NCBI RefSeq assembly: GCF_900142295.1
Contig: NZ_FSRL01000001.1
Coordinates: 1,984,001 to 2,048,000, forward strand
DNA from: Vannielia litorea
Lineage (GTDB): Bacteria; Pseudomonadota; Alphaproteobacteria; Rhodobacterales; Rhodobacteraceae
Length of the DNA stretch: 64,000 bases
Reading direction: 5' to 3'
A program made the translations under genes and the position numbers. A model generated the notes under the pieces. The model was given only the letters and a program-made list of their open reading frames with translations, was not told the origin of the DNA and ran no database searches. Position 1 is the first letter of the stretch. Every line of letters begins with the position of its first letter. Shown piece after piece: positions 26,596 to 35,312 of this stretch.

Positions 26596-28209
26596 ATGGA
26601 AGGCCTGATGATGCATCGTCCGCTGCGGATCGCGGACATCCTGGCCCATACGGCGCAGATCTTTCCCGACGAGGGGATCGTCTCGCGCCGGACGGAGGGC
26701 GACATCCATCGCCAGAGCTACCCCGAAACCGCCGTGCGGGTGGCGAAGCTCGCCCATGCCCTGCGCGCGCTTGGCGTCCGGCCGGGCGACCGGGTGGCGA
26801 CGCTGGCGTGGAACGGCTACCGGCATTTCGAGCTTTACTACGCGATCAGCGGAATCGGCGCGGTGTGCCACACCATCAACCCGCGGCTCTCGGCCGAGCA
26901 GATGGGCTACATCGTGACCCACGCGGGCGACAGCCTGCTGTTCTTCGACACCACCTTCCTGCCGATCATCGAGGGACTGGCGCCGCAGTTTCCCGAGAGC
27001 CTGCGTTACGTGGCGATGGTGGACGAGCAGAAGCACCCCGAGAGCCGGGTGGAGTGCCTGAACTACGAGGCGCTGCTGGCGGGCCAGCCCGCGCATTTCG
27101 ACTGGCCGGAGTTCGACGAGACCACCGCCGCCGCGCTCTGTTACACGTCCGGAACAACAGGCAACCCCAAGGGCACGCTCTACTCGCACCGCTCGACGGT
27201 GCTGCACGCGCTTTGCACCGCGATCAGCCTGCCGAAGGTGCTGCGCGAGGGCAGCCGGATCCTGCCGGTCGTGCCGCTCTTCCATGTCAACGCCTGGGGG
27301 CTGCCCTATTCGGCGCCGCTCACCGGGGCCTCGCTGGTGATGCCCGGTCCGGGGCTCGACGGGCCTTCGCTGTTTTCGCTGATGGACAGCGAGCGGGTCT
27401 ACTCGGCCTGGGGCGTGCCGACGGTCTGGCTGGGCCTGCAACGGGAGATCGAGGCGCAGGGGCGGCTGCCGGAGGGTTTTGGCCACCTCGTCGTGGGCGG
27501 CTCGGCGGCACCGCGGGCGATGATCGAGGGGTTCGAGACCCGGGGCGTGGATGTGTGCCACGCCTGGGGCATGACCGAGATGAGCCCGATCGGGACGATC
27601 GGCAACCTGCCGCCCCGACTGGCCGACCGGCCACTCGCCGAAAAGCTCGACGTCAAGCAGAAGCAGGGCCGCCGGGCCTTTGGGGTGGACATGAAGCTCG
27701 TCGGAGAGGATGGCGCCGAGCTGCCGCAGGACGGAAAGGCCACGGGCGAGCTTTTCGTGCGGGGCAACACCATCGCGGCGGGCTATTACGACAATGCCGA
27801 GGCCAGCGCCGAGGCGATCGACGCGGAGGGCTGGTTCGGCACCGGCGACATTGCCCGGATCACCCCCGACGGGGTGCTCTCGATCACCGACCGGACGAAG
27901 GATCTCATCAAGTCGGGCGGCGAGTGGATCAGCTCGATCGACATGGAGAACGTGGTGATGGGCCATCCGCAGGTCACCAATTGCGCCGCCATTGCCGTGC
28001 CCCATGAAAAATGGGGCGAGCGCCCGATGCTGGTGGTGGTGCCCAAGGGCGAGGCCCCGGAGCCGCAGGCGTTGCGCGATCTGCTCGCGCCGCACTTCGC
28101 CAGCTGGCAGCTGCCGGATGACATTCTCTTCGTCGAGGAGCTGCCGCTGACGGCGACCGGCAAGGTCTCCAAGCTCACGCTGCGGCGGCAATATGCGGCG
28201 GGCCGCTGA
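26596..28209 (+). CDS. AMP-forming fatty acyl-CoA synthetase, DmdB-like family
   Basis: A 537-residue ANL ligase. Motifs are CYTSGTTGNPKGTLYSHRS (A3), AWGMTEMSPIGT (A5), GWFGTGDIARITPDG (A7), TDRTKDLIKSGGEWIS (A8) and TATGKVSKL (A10 lysine). The opening LAWNGYRHFELYYAISGIGAVCHTINPRL closely resembles the medium-chain and methylmercaptopropionate-CoA ligase (DmdB) family. It is the second CoA ligase of the block and could activate the imported acid. Short-chain or medium-chain acids are plausible; the specificity is not readable. Confidence 0.85.
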   Translation: MEGLMMHRPLRIADILAHTAQIFPDEGIVSRRTEGDIHRQSYPETAVRVAKLAHALRALGVRPGDRVATLAWNGYRHFELYYAISGIGAVCHTINPRLSAEQMGYIVTHAGDSLLFFDTTFLPIIEGLAPQFPESLRYVAMVDEQKHPESRVECLNYEALLAGQPAHFDWPEFDETTAAALCYTSGTTGNPKGTLYSHRSTVLHALCTAISLPKVLREGSRILPVVPLFHVNAWGLPYSAPLTGASLVMPGPGLDGPSLFSLMDSERVYSAWGVPTVWLGLQREIEAQGRLPEGFGHLVVGGSAAPRAMIEGFETRGVDVCHAWGMTEMSPIGTIGNLPPRLADRPLAEKLDVKQKQGRRAFGVDMKLVGEDGAELPQDGKATGELFVRGNTIAAGYYDNAEASAEAIDAEGWFGTGDIARITPDGVLSITDRTKDLIKSGGEWISSIDMENVVMGHPQVTNCAAIAVPHEKWGERPMLVVVPKGEAPEPQALRDLLAPHFASWQLPDDILFVEELPLTATGKVSKLTLRRQYAAGR

Positions 28210-28312
28210 ACCGCGGAACCTGACCTCTGCGTGAACAAACGCACAAAGGGCTTGGGTTTCGGGCCCGTTTTGGGCATGTTCCCCCAAAATTTACGCCCAA
28301 GGTTCGAGTGAC

Positions 28313-28948
28313 ATGAAGAGACGAGACTTTATTGCCGGCAGTGCTGCGCTGCTTGGCGGCACCTTTGTGGCCGGGGCCCCTGCCCTTGCCTTTGACGAGA
28401 CCCTCAAGCCCTACGGACTGCCGATCGAGCTGCTGCCGCATTACGTGAACGTGTCGGAAGACCTGGCGCCGCAGGAAATTCATGTCAGCCCGAGCCGGTT
28501 TGCGCTGTTTCTCACCCTCGGGGGCGGCCGCGCGATCCGCTATACCTGCGGCATCGGCCGCCCGGGGCTCTACGAGCCGGGCACCTTTTTCGTGGGGGCG
28601 CGCAAGCAGTGGCCGGCCTGGACGCCGACGCCCGACATGATCGAGCGCGACCCCGCGCAGTACAAGCGGTTCGAGGACGGCATGCCCGGCGGCCCGGCCA
28701 ACCCGCTCGGTGCCCGCGCGCTCTACCTCTTCAAGCCGCAGATCGGCGATACCTTCCTGCGCATCCATGGCACCAACGACCCGCGGACCATCGGCAAGCG
28801 GGTGTCGAACGGCTGCGCGCGGCTGGTGAACAACCAGATCGTGCACCTCTACCGGCGCACCCCGATGAACGCCAAGGTGGTGCTCTACCCCGCTTCCGAG
28901 AACGGCGGCGTGGACCTCTCGGCCGAACCGGAAGTGACCCGCGGCTGA
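28313..28948 (+). CDS. L,D-transpeptidase (YkuD family)
   Basis: A 211-residue exported protein. The N-terminus MKRRDFIAGSAALLGG has a twin-arginine-like signal and cleavage near APALA. The YkuD catalytic domain contains IHGTNDP (H152) and VSNGCARL, with the nucleophile at C168 and the usual [ST]-[HN]-G-C pattern. It would crosslink meso-diaminopimelate residues in peptidoglycan or attach proteins in the periplasm. It stands alone, unrelated to the CoA genes, and is convergent with the MarR gene ten bases away. Confidence 0.88.
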   Translation: MKRRDFIAGSAALLGGTFVAGAPALAFDETLKPYGLPIELLPHYVNVSEDLAPQEIHVSPSRFALFLTLGGGRAIRYTCGIGRPGLYEPGTFFVGARKQWPAWTPTPDMIERDPAQYKRFEDGMPGGPANPLGARALYLFKPQIGDTFLRIHGTNDPRTIGKRVSNGCARLVNNQIVHLYRRTPMNAKVVLYPASENGGVDLSAEPEVTRG

Positions 28949-28957
28949 TCTGCCTGG

Positions 28958-29464
28958 CTAGGGTTGCTTCGGGGCGATGTCGAGCTCGCCGGCGGTGAGC
29001 ACGGGAGAGGCGTCGATGTCTTCGGCGTCGAGCATCGCGGCCACCCGCTCCAGCGAGGCCAGCAGCTGCGCCTGCTCCCAGTCCAGCATCTGGCTGAAGG
29101 CGGTGACGAAGCGCTGCTGAAGCGCGTCGGGCGCGTTGATCAGGGCGGCGCGCCCCGCATGCGAGATGGTGACGTTGGTCTGCCGCCGGTCCGTTTCGGA
29201 TTTCTGGCGGGTAACGTGCCCGGTGGCTTGCAGCTTGTCGATGATGGCGGTGACCGTGGCCTGGGACACGCCCATCTGCACCGAAAGCGCCTTGGGCGTT
29301 GCGCTGCCCTCGGGATGAAAGGCGAGAATCTGCAGGACTCGCAGCTGCGCCGGGGTCACGCCGGCCTCGGCCGCCAGCTCGCGGTCGTACTGGGTGATCG
29401 CACGCAGGATGCGCCTGAGGGCGATCAGGCTTTCATCCACGCGGTCTGGGGCGGCCTCTGTCAT
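28958..29464 (-). CDS. ectR: MarR-family regulator of the ectoine operon, EctR1-like
   Basis: A 168-residue MarR protein. The winged helix (VTPAQLRVLQILAFHPEGSATPKALSVQMGVSQATVTAIIDKLQATGHV) is flanked by dimerisation helices. It is divergent from ectA across 227 bases, the arrangement of EctR1, a MarR-type repressor of ectABC-ask known in halophilic methylotrophs and widespread among proteobacteria. The ect link is based on this position. Repeated ACTTAG-like motifs in the shared gap are candidate sites. Confidence 0.8.
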   Translation of the reverse strand: MTEAAPDRVDESLIALRRILRAITQYDRELAAEAGVTPAQLRVLQILAFHPEGSATPKALSVQMGVSQATVTAIIDKLQATGHVTRQKSETDRRQTNVTISHAGRAALINAPDALQQRFVTAFSQMLDWEQAQLLASLERVAAMLDAEDIDASPVLTAGELDIAPKQP

Positions 29465-29691
29465 TGCCAGAGAGTGCCACGGGGCTCAAATTCACTTCAA
29501 TCCCCAAAGTATCGCGCCCGGAGTGCTTAGGCCGACTTAGGAGATTGGCGGGAAACATGCTACGCCTTCCGCCCAAATGGTACAACATGTAGCGGCAAAA
29601 CATGAAGTTTCGGTGAAATTTTACTTAGGATGTTGAAATACCCCCGGTGGCGCTTTACTTAGAGGCCCGAAGCATATGAGGACCAAAGCGA
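29465..29691. promoter_or_regulatory. Divergent ectR / ectA control region with ACTTAG repeats
   Basis: This AT-richer gap contains TTTACTTAG twice (29620-29628 and 29654-29662, 34 bases apart). CTTAGG also occurs as a pair ten bases apart (29526-29531 and 29536-29541). The two pairs flank the middle of the region, one nearer each gene. They are plausible binding sites for the MarR regulator or parts of an osmoregulated promoter. GAGGA at 29678-29682 is the ectA ribosome binding site. Confidence 0.5.
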
Positions 29692-30225
29692 ATGCCGAAA
29701 GACATGACAGCCCCCTGCACGCGCGCGCCGCGCCTGCGCAAACCCCGGAAGACCGACGGGGCCGAGATCTGGGCGCTTGTCAAAGCCTGCAAGCCGCTCG
29801 ACGAGAACTCCATGTATGCCAACCTGATCCAGGCCGACCACTTTCGCGATACCTGCGTGGTCGCCGAGCTGGAGGGCGAACTCGTGGGCTGGATCTCGGG
29901 CCACATGATCCCCGACAGCGACGAGCTCTTTGTCTGGCAGGTGGCCGTCAGCCCCAAGGCGCGGGGGCTCGGGCTAGGCAAGACCATGCTTCTGGAGTTG
30001 ATCGGGCGCGATGCCTGCGAGGCCGCCGACCACCTCAAGACCACGATCACCAAGGACAATGCCGCCTCCTGGGGGCTGTTTCGCAGCTTTGCCCGCGAGA
30101 TCGGCGGCACCCTGACCGATGCGCCCCACTTCGAGAGCGGCGCGCATTTCGACGGTCATCACGACACCGAACACATGGTGACGATCAGCCTGCCCTCCCC
30201 CGGTGCGCTGGCGCGCGCGGCCTGA
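29692..30225 (+). CDS. ectA: L-2,4-diaminobutyrate N-acetyltransferase (ectoine synthesis)
   Basis: A 177-residue GNAT-fold enzyme that acetylates L-2,4-diaminobutyrate, the second step of ectoine synthesis. EctA-typical segments are CKPLDENSMYANLIQADHF, SGHMIPDSDELFVWQVAVSPKARGLGLGK (acetyl-CoA loop) and TTITKDNAASWGLF. ATG 29692 has GAGGA nine bases upstream; a second in-frame ATG lies four codons on. The first six codons (MPKDMT) recur at the start of ectB. Confidence 0.95.
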   Translation: MPKDMTAPCTRAPRLRKPRKTDGAEIWALVKACKPLDENSMYANLIQADHFRDTCVVAELEGELVGWISGHMIPDSDELFVWQVAVSPKARGLGLGKTMLLELIGRDACEAADHLKTTITKDNAASWGLFRSFAREIGGTLTDAPHFESGAHFDGHHDTEHMVTISLPSPGALARAA

Positions 30226-30271
30226 TCGACCTCTCCCCAACAGACCGGACCAGATCCCGAAAGGATTCCTC

Positions 30272-31564
30272 ATGCCCAAGGACATGACAGAGACCGCTGA
30301 CATCTTCACACGCCGCGAGAGCGCGGCCCGTTCCTATTGCCGCGGGATGCCCGCGATGTTTGCCAAGGGCCGCGGCTCGGAGCTGATCGACGCCGACGGC
30401 AAGGCCTGGATCGACTTCCTGGCCGGCTGTTCGTCGCTGAACTACGGCCACAACGACCCCGACATGAAGGCCGCGCTGGTGGAGCATATCACCGGCGACG
30501 GCATCGCCCACGGGCTCGACCTGCACACCAGCACCAAGGCCGCCTTCATCGAGGCCTTCGAGCGCCACATCCTCGCGCCGCGCGACATGGATCACCGGAT
30601 CATGTTCACCGGCCCGACCGGCGCGAACGCGGTGGAAGCGGCGATGAAGATCGCCCGCAAGGTCACTGGCCACAGCAATATCATCGCCTTCACCAACGGC
30701 TTTCACGGCGTGACGATGGGGGCGCTGGCGGCCACCGGCAACGGCTATCACCGGGGCGGCGCGGCGATGGACCTCGCCGGCGTGACCCGGATGCCGTTTG
30801 ACGGCTACTTCGGCGAGGGCGTGGATACCGCGGCGCAGCTGGAGCAGATGCTCTCTGACGCCTCGGGCGGCGTGGACGCGCCCGCCGCGATCATCCTGGA
30901 GACCGTGCAGGGCGAAGGCGGGCTCAATGCCGCCAGCCCCGAGTGGGTGCGCCATATCGCGGCGATCGCCCGCAAGCACGGCGCCCTGCTCATCATCGAC
31001 GACATCCAGGCTGGCTGCGGCCGGACCGGCACCTTCTTCTCCTTCGAGGAGATGGGCGTGACGCCGGATATCGTGACGATGGCCAAGAGCCTCTCGGGAT
31101 TCGGCCTGCCCTTCGCCGCCCTCCTGGTGCGCCCGGAGCACGACGTGTTCGGCCCCGCCGAGCACAACGGCACCTTCCGGGGCAACACCCATGCCTTCGT
31201 GACCGCCCGCGTGGCGATCGAGAAGTTCTGGGCCGACGAGGCCTTCGAGCAGGAGCTGGCCGAGAAGCAGCGGCTGATCCTGGACCGGCTGGCCGAGCTT
31301 GCCGTGCTGGTGCCGGGCGCCACGCTCAAGGGCCGTGGCCTGATGCAGGGCGTCGACGTGGGCTCGGGCGAGCTTGCCAGCGCGATCTGCGCCCGCGCCT
31401 ACGAGTTGGGCCTCGTCATCGAGACCTCGGGCAACGAGGACCAGGTGGTGAAGGTGCTGGCCCCTCTCACAACCCCCGTCGAGACCTTCAACGAAGGCTT
31501 CGACATCCTGCTGACCGCCGCCCGTGGCGTGCTGGACAGCGCAGCCAAGATTGCAGCGGAGTGA
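30272..31564 (+). CDS. ectB: Diaminobutyrate-2-oxoglutarate transaminase
   Basis: A 430-residue class III pyridoxal-phosphate aminotransferase that converts aspartate semialdehyde plus glutamate to L-2,4-diaminobutyrate. Visible signatures are [20 protein letters not shown], the cofactor segment [38 protein letters not shown] with the PLP lysine in MAKS, and [14 protein letters not shown]. The start at 30272 follows an AAGGA; the frame is open upstream into ectA. It is the first enzyme of the pathway after aspartate semialdehyde. Confidence 0.95.
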   Translation: MPKDMTETADIFTRRESAARSYCRGMPAMFAKGRGSELIDADGKAWIDFLAGCSSLNYGHNDPDMKAALVEHITGDGIAHGLDLHTSTKAAFIEAFERHILAPRDMDHRIMFTGPTGANAVEAAMKIARKVTGHSNIIAFTNGFHGVTMGALAATGNGYHRGGAAMDLAGVTRMPFDGYFGEGVDTAAQLEQMLSDASGGVDAPAAIILETVQGEGGLNAASPEWVRHIAAIARKHGALLIIDDIQAGCGRTGTFFSFEEMGVTPDIVTMAKSLSGFGLPFAALLVRPEHDVFGPAEHNGTFRGNTHAFVTARVAIEKFWADEAFEQELAEKQRLILDRLAELAVLVPGATLKGRGLMQGVDVGSGELASAICARAYELGLVIETSGNEDQVVKVLAPLTTPVETFNEGFDILLTAARGVLDSAAKIAAE

Positions 31565-31568
31565 ACCG

Positions 31569-31973
31569 ATGATTGTCAGGGATTTCAACGAGATCGTGAA
31601 AAACGAGCGCGACCGCGTGGTGAATGACGCGAAGTGGAGCTCGGTGCGGATGCTGCTGGCGCAGGACGGCATGGGGTTTTCGTTTCACATCACCTTTCTC
31701 GAGGCCGGCTCGGAGCACACTTTCGAGTACAAGAACCACTTCGAGAGCGTCTATTGCATGCAAGGCTCCGGCTCGATCACCGATCTGGCCACCGGCGAGA
31801 CCCATGCGATCAGGCCGGGCGTCATGTATGCGCTCGACAAGCACGACCGGCACACCCTGCGGGCCGATGAGGAGCTGGTGATGGCCTGCTGCTTCAACCC
31901 TCCGGTGACCGGCACCGAGGTGCACCGCGAGGACGGCTCCTATGCGCCGGCCGAGGAGGCCGTGGAGGCCTGA
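31569..31973 (+). CDS. ectC: L-ectoine synthase
   Basis: A 134-residue cupin that cyclises N-gamma-acetyl-diaminobutyrate to ectoine. It begins [15 protein letters not shown], as typical for EctC, and contains [22 protein letters not shown] and [13 protein letters not shown], with the metal-contacting Glu/Tyr/His set in these strands. It starts four bases after the ectB stop and ends one base before the aspartokinase start. Confidence 0.96.
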   Translation: MIVRDFNEIVKNERDRVVNDAKWSSVRMLLAQDGMGFSFHITFLEAGSEHTFEYKNHFESVYCMQGSGSITDLATGETHAIRPGVMYALDKHDRHTLRADEELVMACCFNPPVTGTEVHREDGSYAPAEEAVEA

Positions 31974-31974
31974 G

Positions 31975-33405
31975 ATGACCCATACGGTTGAAAAGATCGG
32001 CGGCACCTCGATGGACCGAATTCACGAGCTGCGCGACACGCTCATCCTTGGAGGGCGCGGCACGGAGGGGCTTTATGGCCGGGTCTTCGTGGTCTCGGCC
32101 TTCGGCGGCATCACCAACCTGCTGCTGGAGCACAAGAAGACCGGCGAGCCCGGTGTCTATGCCGCCTATGCCCGCGACGACGACGCCTTGGGCGAGGGCT
32201 GGGAGGCGCGGCTGAGCGCCGTGGCCGAGGCCATGCGCGGCGCCAACGCCCGCGTGCTGGACCACGGCGAGGACCGTGCCACGGCGGATGCCTTCGTGGA
32301 CGACCGCATCCAGGGCGCGCGCACCAGCCTGCTGAACCTGCGCCGGCTCTGCCGCCACGGGCACTTCCGGCTGTCGGAGAACCTCGCGCACACCCGCGAA
32401 TTGCTGGCCGGGCTGGGCGAGGCGCATTCGGCCCATGTCACCACACTGCTGCTGCAGCGCGCCGGGGTGAAGGCGCGGTTCATCGACCTTTCGGGCTGGC
32501 GCGATGAGGGCGGGCTGGACCTGGCCGAGCGGATCACCACCGGGCTCAAGGGCGTTGACGTTGCCCGCGAGATGCCCATCGTCACCGGCTACGCGCAATG
32601 CCGCGAAGGGCTGATGAGCGAGTTCGACCGGGGCTATTCGGAAGTGACCTTCTCGCAGCTTGCCGCGCTCACCGGCGCCCGCGAAGCGATCATTCACAAG
32701 GAGTTCCACCTCTCCTCGGCCGATCCCAACCTGGTCGGGCCGGGTGCTGCCCGCAAGCTCGGGCGCACCAATTACGACGTGGCCGACCAGCTTTCGAACC
32801 TCGGGATGGAGGCGATCCACCCCAAGGCGGCCAAGACCCTGCGCCAGGCCGAGGTGCCGCTGCGGGTGACCAATGCCTTCGAGCCGGAAGACCCCGGCAC
32901 GCTGATCGACGACCACCCCGCCGAGAGCCCGGCGGTGGAGATCGTCACCGGGCTGAAGCTCTATGCCTTCGAGCTCTTCGAGCAGGACATGGTGGGCGTG
33001 AAGGGCTACGACGCCGCAATCCTCGAGGCGCTGACCCGCCACAGGGTGCGGATCGTCTCGAAGGTCTCCAACGCCAACACCATCACCCATTACGTCGACA
33101 CCTCGCCCAAGGTGCTGCGCCGGGTCGAGAAGGACCTCGCCGCGCGCTACCCCTCTGCCGAGATCTCGGCACGGGCCGTGGCCATCGCCTCGGCCATCGG
33201 GCGCGATCTGGCGGGCCTTTCGGTGCTGACGCGGGGCCTTCAGGCGATTGCCGGGGCGGGGCTGGAGGCCATCGGCGCCACCCAGGGCCCGCGCAACGTG
33301 GATGTTCAGTTCGTGCTCGAGCGCGATGACCTCGACCCGGCCATCTCGGCGCTGCATCATGCGCTGGTGGAGGCGGGATCGGAGCGCCTGGCCCGCGCCG
33401 CCTGA
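31975..33405 (+). CDS. ask: Ectoine-pathway aspartokinase (Ask_Ect)
   Basis: A 476-residue aspartate kinase of the specialised ectoine clade. The N-terminal VEKIGGTSM loop binds phosphate, EFDRGYSEVTFSQLAAL and KEFHLSSADPNLVGP form the kinase core, and C-terminal ACT-type regions begin near residue 330 (GYDAAILEALTRHRVRIVSKVSN). It supplies aspartyl phosphate dedicated to ectoine and is usually less feedback-sensitive than the housekeeping enzyme. No ectoine hydroxylase gene (ectD) follows, so 5-hydroxyectoine is not predicted from this locus. Confidence 0.92.
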   Translation: MTHTVEKIGGTSMDRIHELRDTLILGGRGTEGLYGRVFVVSAFGGITNLLLEHKKTGEPGVYAAYARDDDALGEGWEARLSAVAEAMRGANARVLDHGEDRATADAFVDDRIQGARTSLLNLRRLCRHGHFRLSENLAHTRELLAGLGEAHSAHVTTLLLQRAGVKARFIDLSGWRDEGGLDLAERITTGLKGVDVAREMPIVTGYAQCREGLMSEFDRGYSEVTFSQLAALTGAREAIIHKEFHLSSADPNLVGPGAARKLGRTNYDVADQLSNLGMEAIHPKAAKTLRQAEVPLRVTNAFEPEDPGTLIDDHPAESPAVEIVTGLKLYAFELFEQDMVGVKGYDAAILEALTRHRVRIVSKVSNANTITHYVDTSPKVLRRVEKDLAARYPSAEISARAVAIASAIGRDLAGLSVLTRGLQAIAGAGLEAIGATQGPRNVDVQFVLERDDLDPAISALHHALVEAGSERLARAA

Positions 33406-33435
33406 GCGGCGGACCGGCCCGGTCTCGGGGTTTCA

Positions 33436-33468
33436 GGAGCCAGCCGCCCGTTCGGGCCGACTGGCTCC
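33436..33468. terminator. Candidate bidirectional terminator between ask and the TRAP permease
   Basis: GGAGCCAG (33436-33443) pairs perfectly with CTGGCTCC (33461-33468). The interior CCCG/CGGG extends the stem with a few mismatches around a TT loop. It lies in the 68-base gap between convergent genes and would serve transcripts from both sides. No long T-run is present, which is common in high-GC genomes. Confidence 0.6.
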
Positions 33469-33473
33469 GGCGT

Positions 33474-35237
33474 TCAGAGGCCCAGAAGCGGCCGCGCGAA
33501 GACGACGAGCAGGCCGACAGCGATCAGCACCAGCCGCCACGGCCCGAGCCGCCTGCGGATCAGGCCGAGCGACATCAGCCCCAGGGCCAGCGCGATCTGC
33601 AGGGCGGTGACGATGGCCAGGAACGGCGTGGCGGTGAGCCCGATGAGCGCGGGGTTGGCGATCATCGCCAGCGGAATGATGTAGAGCCCGAAGCCCAGGG
33701 TCATTGCGGTGACAGCGACCTTGAGCCAGTTCTCCCCGATCATCCCCGCCGCGATGAAGACCGCGCCGCAGACGGGGGGCGTGATGGTCGAGAGCAGCGC
33801 GAACCAGAACACGAAGAGATGGGCCTGCAGCAGGTCGAGCCCGAGCTCGCGCAGGGCGGGGCCGGCGACCGACACGCAAATGACGTAGGCCGCCGTGGTG
33901 GGCACTTCCATGCCCAGCACGAGGCAGGCCAGCGCCGTCAGCAGCAGGGCGGGCCAGAGCATGCCGCCTGCGCCCGACAGGATCAGCGAGGTGATCTTGA
34001 CGCCGAGCCCGGTGATGGCCAGCACGCCGATGATGATCGAGGCGCAGATGATGATCGCCGCGATCATCGACACCTGCCGCGCGGCGTTGACGAAGGCGCT
34101 CTCGATCCGCTCCGCCGTGCCGCGCCAGCTGCCGAGGCCCCTGGCGTTGAAAAAGAGCAGCGCAAAGGCCGCGAGGATCGCGAGGCTGGCCGCGTATTGC
34201 GGCGTGACCCGGATCACGAAGAGCCCGACGAGGAGCACGGCGAAGGGGATGGCGAAGAAGGCGGAGGTGACCAGCACTTCGCGCCAGCCCGGCGCCTCGG
34301 AGGCGTCGATGCCCTTGAGGTCGTAGCGGCTGGCGTAGGCATCGACCCCGATCCACACCGCGACGAAGTAGAGGATTGCGGGCAGCAGGGCCGCGGCCAT
34401 GATCTGGGTGTAGGGCACGCCGGTGAGCTCGACCATCACGAAGGCCCCTGCCCCCATCAGCGGCGGCATGATCTGGCCGCCCGAGGAGGCCACCGCCTCG
34501 ACCGCCGCGGCGAGCCGCTTGGGGTAGCCCAGCCGGGTCATCGCGGGCAGGGTGATCGCGCCGGTGGAGGCGACGTTGGCCGAGGCCGAGCCGGAGATCG
34601 AGCCGAAGAGCGCCGAGGAGAGGACCGAGACCTTGGCCGCGCCGCCGCGCAGCCGGCCCGCCGCCGCGGAGGCGAGGTTCATGAACCCCTGCCCCGCCTC
34701 GCCCGCGTTGAGCACCGCGCCGAAGATGACGAAGATCGCCACCACGTTCACCGAAACGCCGGTCAGGCTGCCCCAGATGCCGCCCTCGGCGATGGTCAGC
34801 GTGCCGAGAAAGCTGCGCAGCGGCGTGCCGGAATGGCCGAACTCGCCCGGAATATGCTGGCCGAAGAGGCCGTAGAGCAGCGCCAGGAGCGCCACCAGCG
34901 GCAGCGGCCAGCCGATGGCCCGGCGCGCCGCCTCGAGCACGACGCCGAGCAGCACCACCGCCACGGCCACCTGGAAGCCCGACTCGATGAAGCCGTACTG
35001 GTCGCCCAGCCGCTCGCTCGAGAGTGCGACCCAGAGCGCCGCGCCGACCCCCACCACCGTGAGGGCGATGCCGCTGATGCGCCGCCACCCGGACTGCCCC
35101 GGGACCAGCAGGATCCACGGCAGGGCAAGGGCCAGGTGCACCGGGCGCGAGATCAGGTTGGGCACCAGCCCCGAAAACACGAGACCGAGATGGAATACGA
35201 CCAGGACGGTCGCCAGCAGGAAGGCAGCGAGGCGCAT
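33474..35237 (-). CDS. Fused TRAP transporter permease (TAXI-type partner)
   Basis: A 587-residue polytopic TRAP fusion permease. A small-subunit-like N-terminal part is followed by the DctM region with NAGEAGQGFMNLASAAAGRLRGGAAKVSVLSSALFGSISGSASANVASTG, SGGQIMPPLMGAGAFVM and STITPPVCGAVFIAAGM. It pairs with the TAXI binding protein encoded immediately upstream. The two lie with a GntR regulator and an SDR in one minus-strand unit, separate from the ectoine genes it faces. The ligand is unknown. Confidence 0.86.
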   Translation of the reverse strand: MRLAAFLLATVLVVFHLGLVFSGLVPNLISRPVHLALALPWILLVPGQSGWRRISGIALTVVGVGAALWVALSSERLGDQYGFIESGFQVAVAVVLLGVVLEAARRAIGWPLPLVALLALLYGLFGQHIPGEFGHSGTPLRSFLGTLTIAEGGIWGSLTGVSVNVVAIFVIFGAVLNAGEAGQGFMNLASAAAGRLRGGAAKVSVLSSALFGSISGSASANVASTGAITLPAMTRLGYPKRLAAAVEAVASSGGQIMPPLMGAGAFVMVELTGVPYTQIMAAALLPAILYFVAVWIGVDAYASRYDLKGIDASEAPGWREVLVTSAFFAIPFAVLLVGLFVIRVTPQYAASLAILAAFALLFFNARGLGSWRGTAERIESAFVNAARQVSMIAAIIICASIIIGVLAITGLGVKITSLILSGAGGMLWPALLLTALACLVLGMEVPTTAAYVICVSVAGPALRELGLDLLQAHLFVFWFALLSTITPPVCGAVFIAAGMIGENWLKVAVTAMTLGFGLYIIPLAMIANPALIGLTATPFLAIVTALQIALALGLMSLGLIRRRLGPWRLVLIAVGLLVVFARPLLGL

Positions 35238-35274
35238 GTCGGGAGTCCGATGGTTTGGGGAGCAAGGCGGTGGT

Positions 35275-35300
35275 GGCGGGCGGCCAAAGCGGCGCCCGCC
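35275..35300 (-). terminator. Stem-loop between the TAXI binding protein and the TRAP permease
   Basis: GGCGGGCG (35275-35282) and CGCCCGCC (35293-35300) form a perfect 8-bp stem with a ten-base loop in the 75-base gap after the binding-protein stop. No T-run follows. It occupies the same relative position as hairpins after the other binding-protein genes here and likely tunes subunit ratio. Confidence 0.58.
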
Positions 35301-35312
35301 AACCGCGCCGGA

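Noticed and set aside
25132..28287. A 1051-codon open frame on the minus strand, antisense to an SDR and an acyl-CoA synthetase
   Set aside because: It is a shadow of high third-position GC in the plus-strand genes. Its translation is His/Arg/Gly-rich with no domain, while the plus frames show full enzyme motifs.
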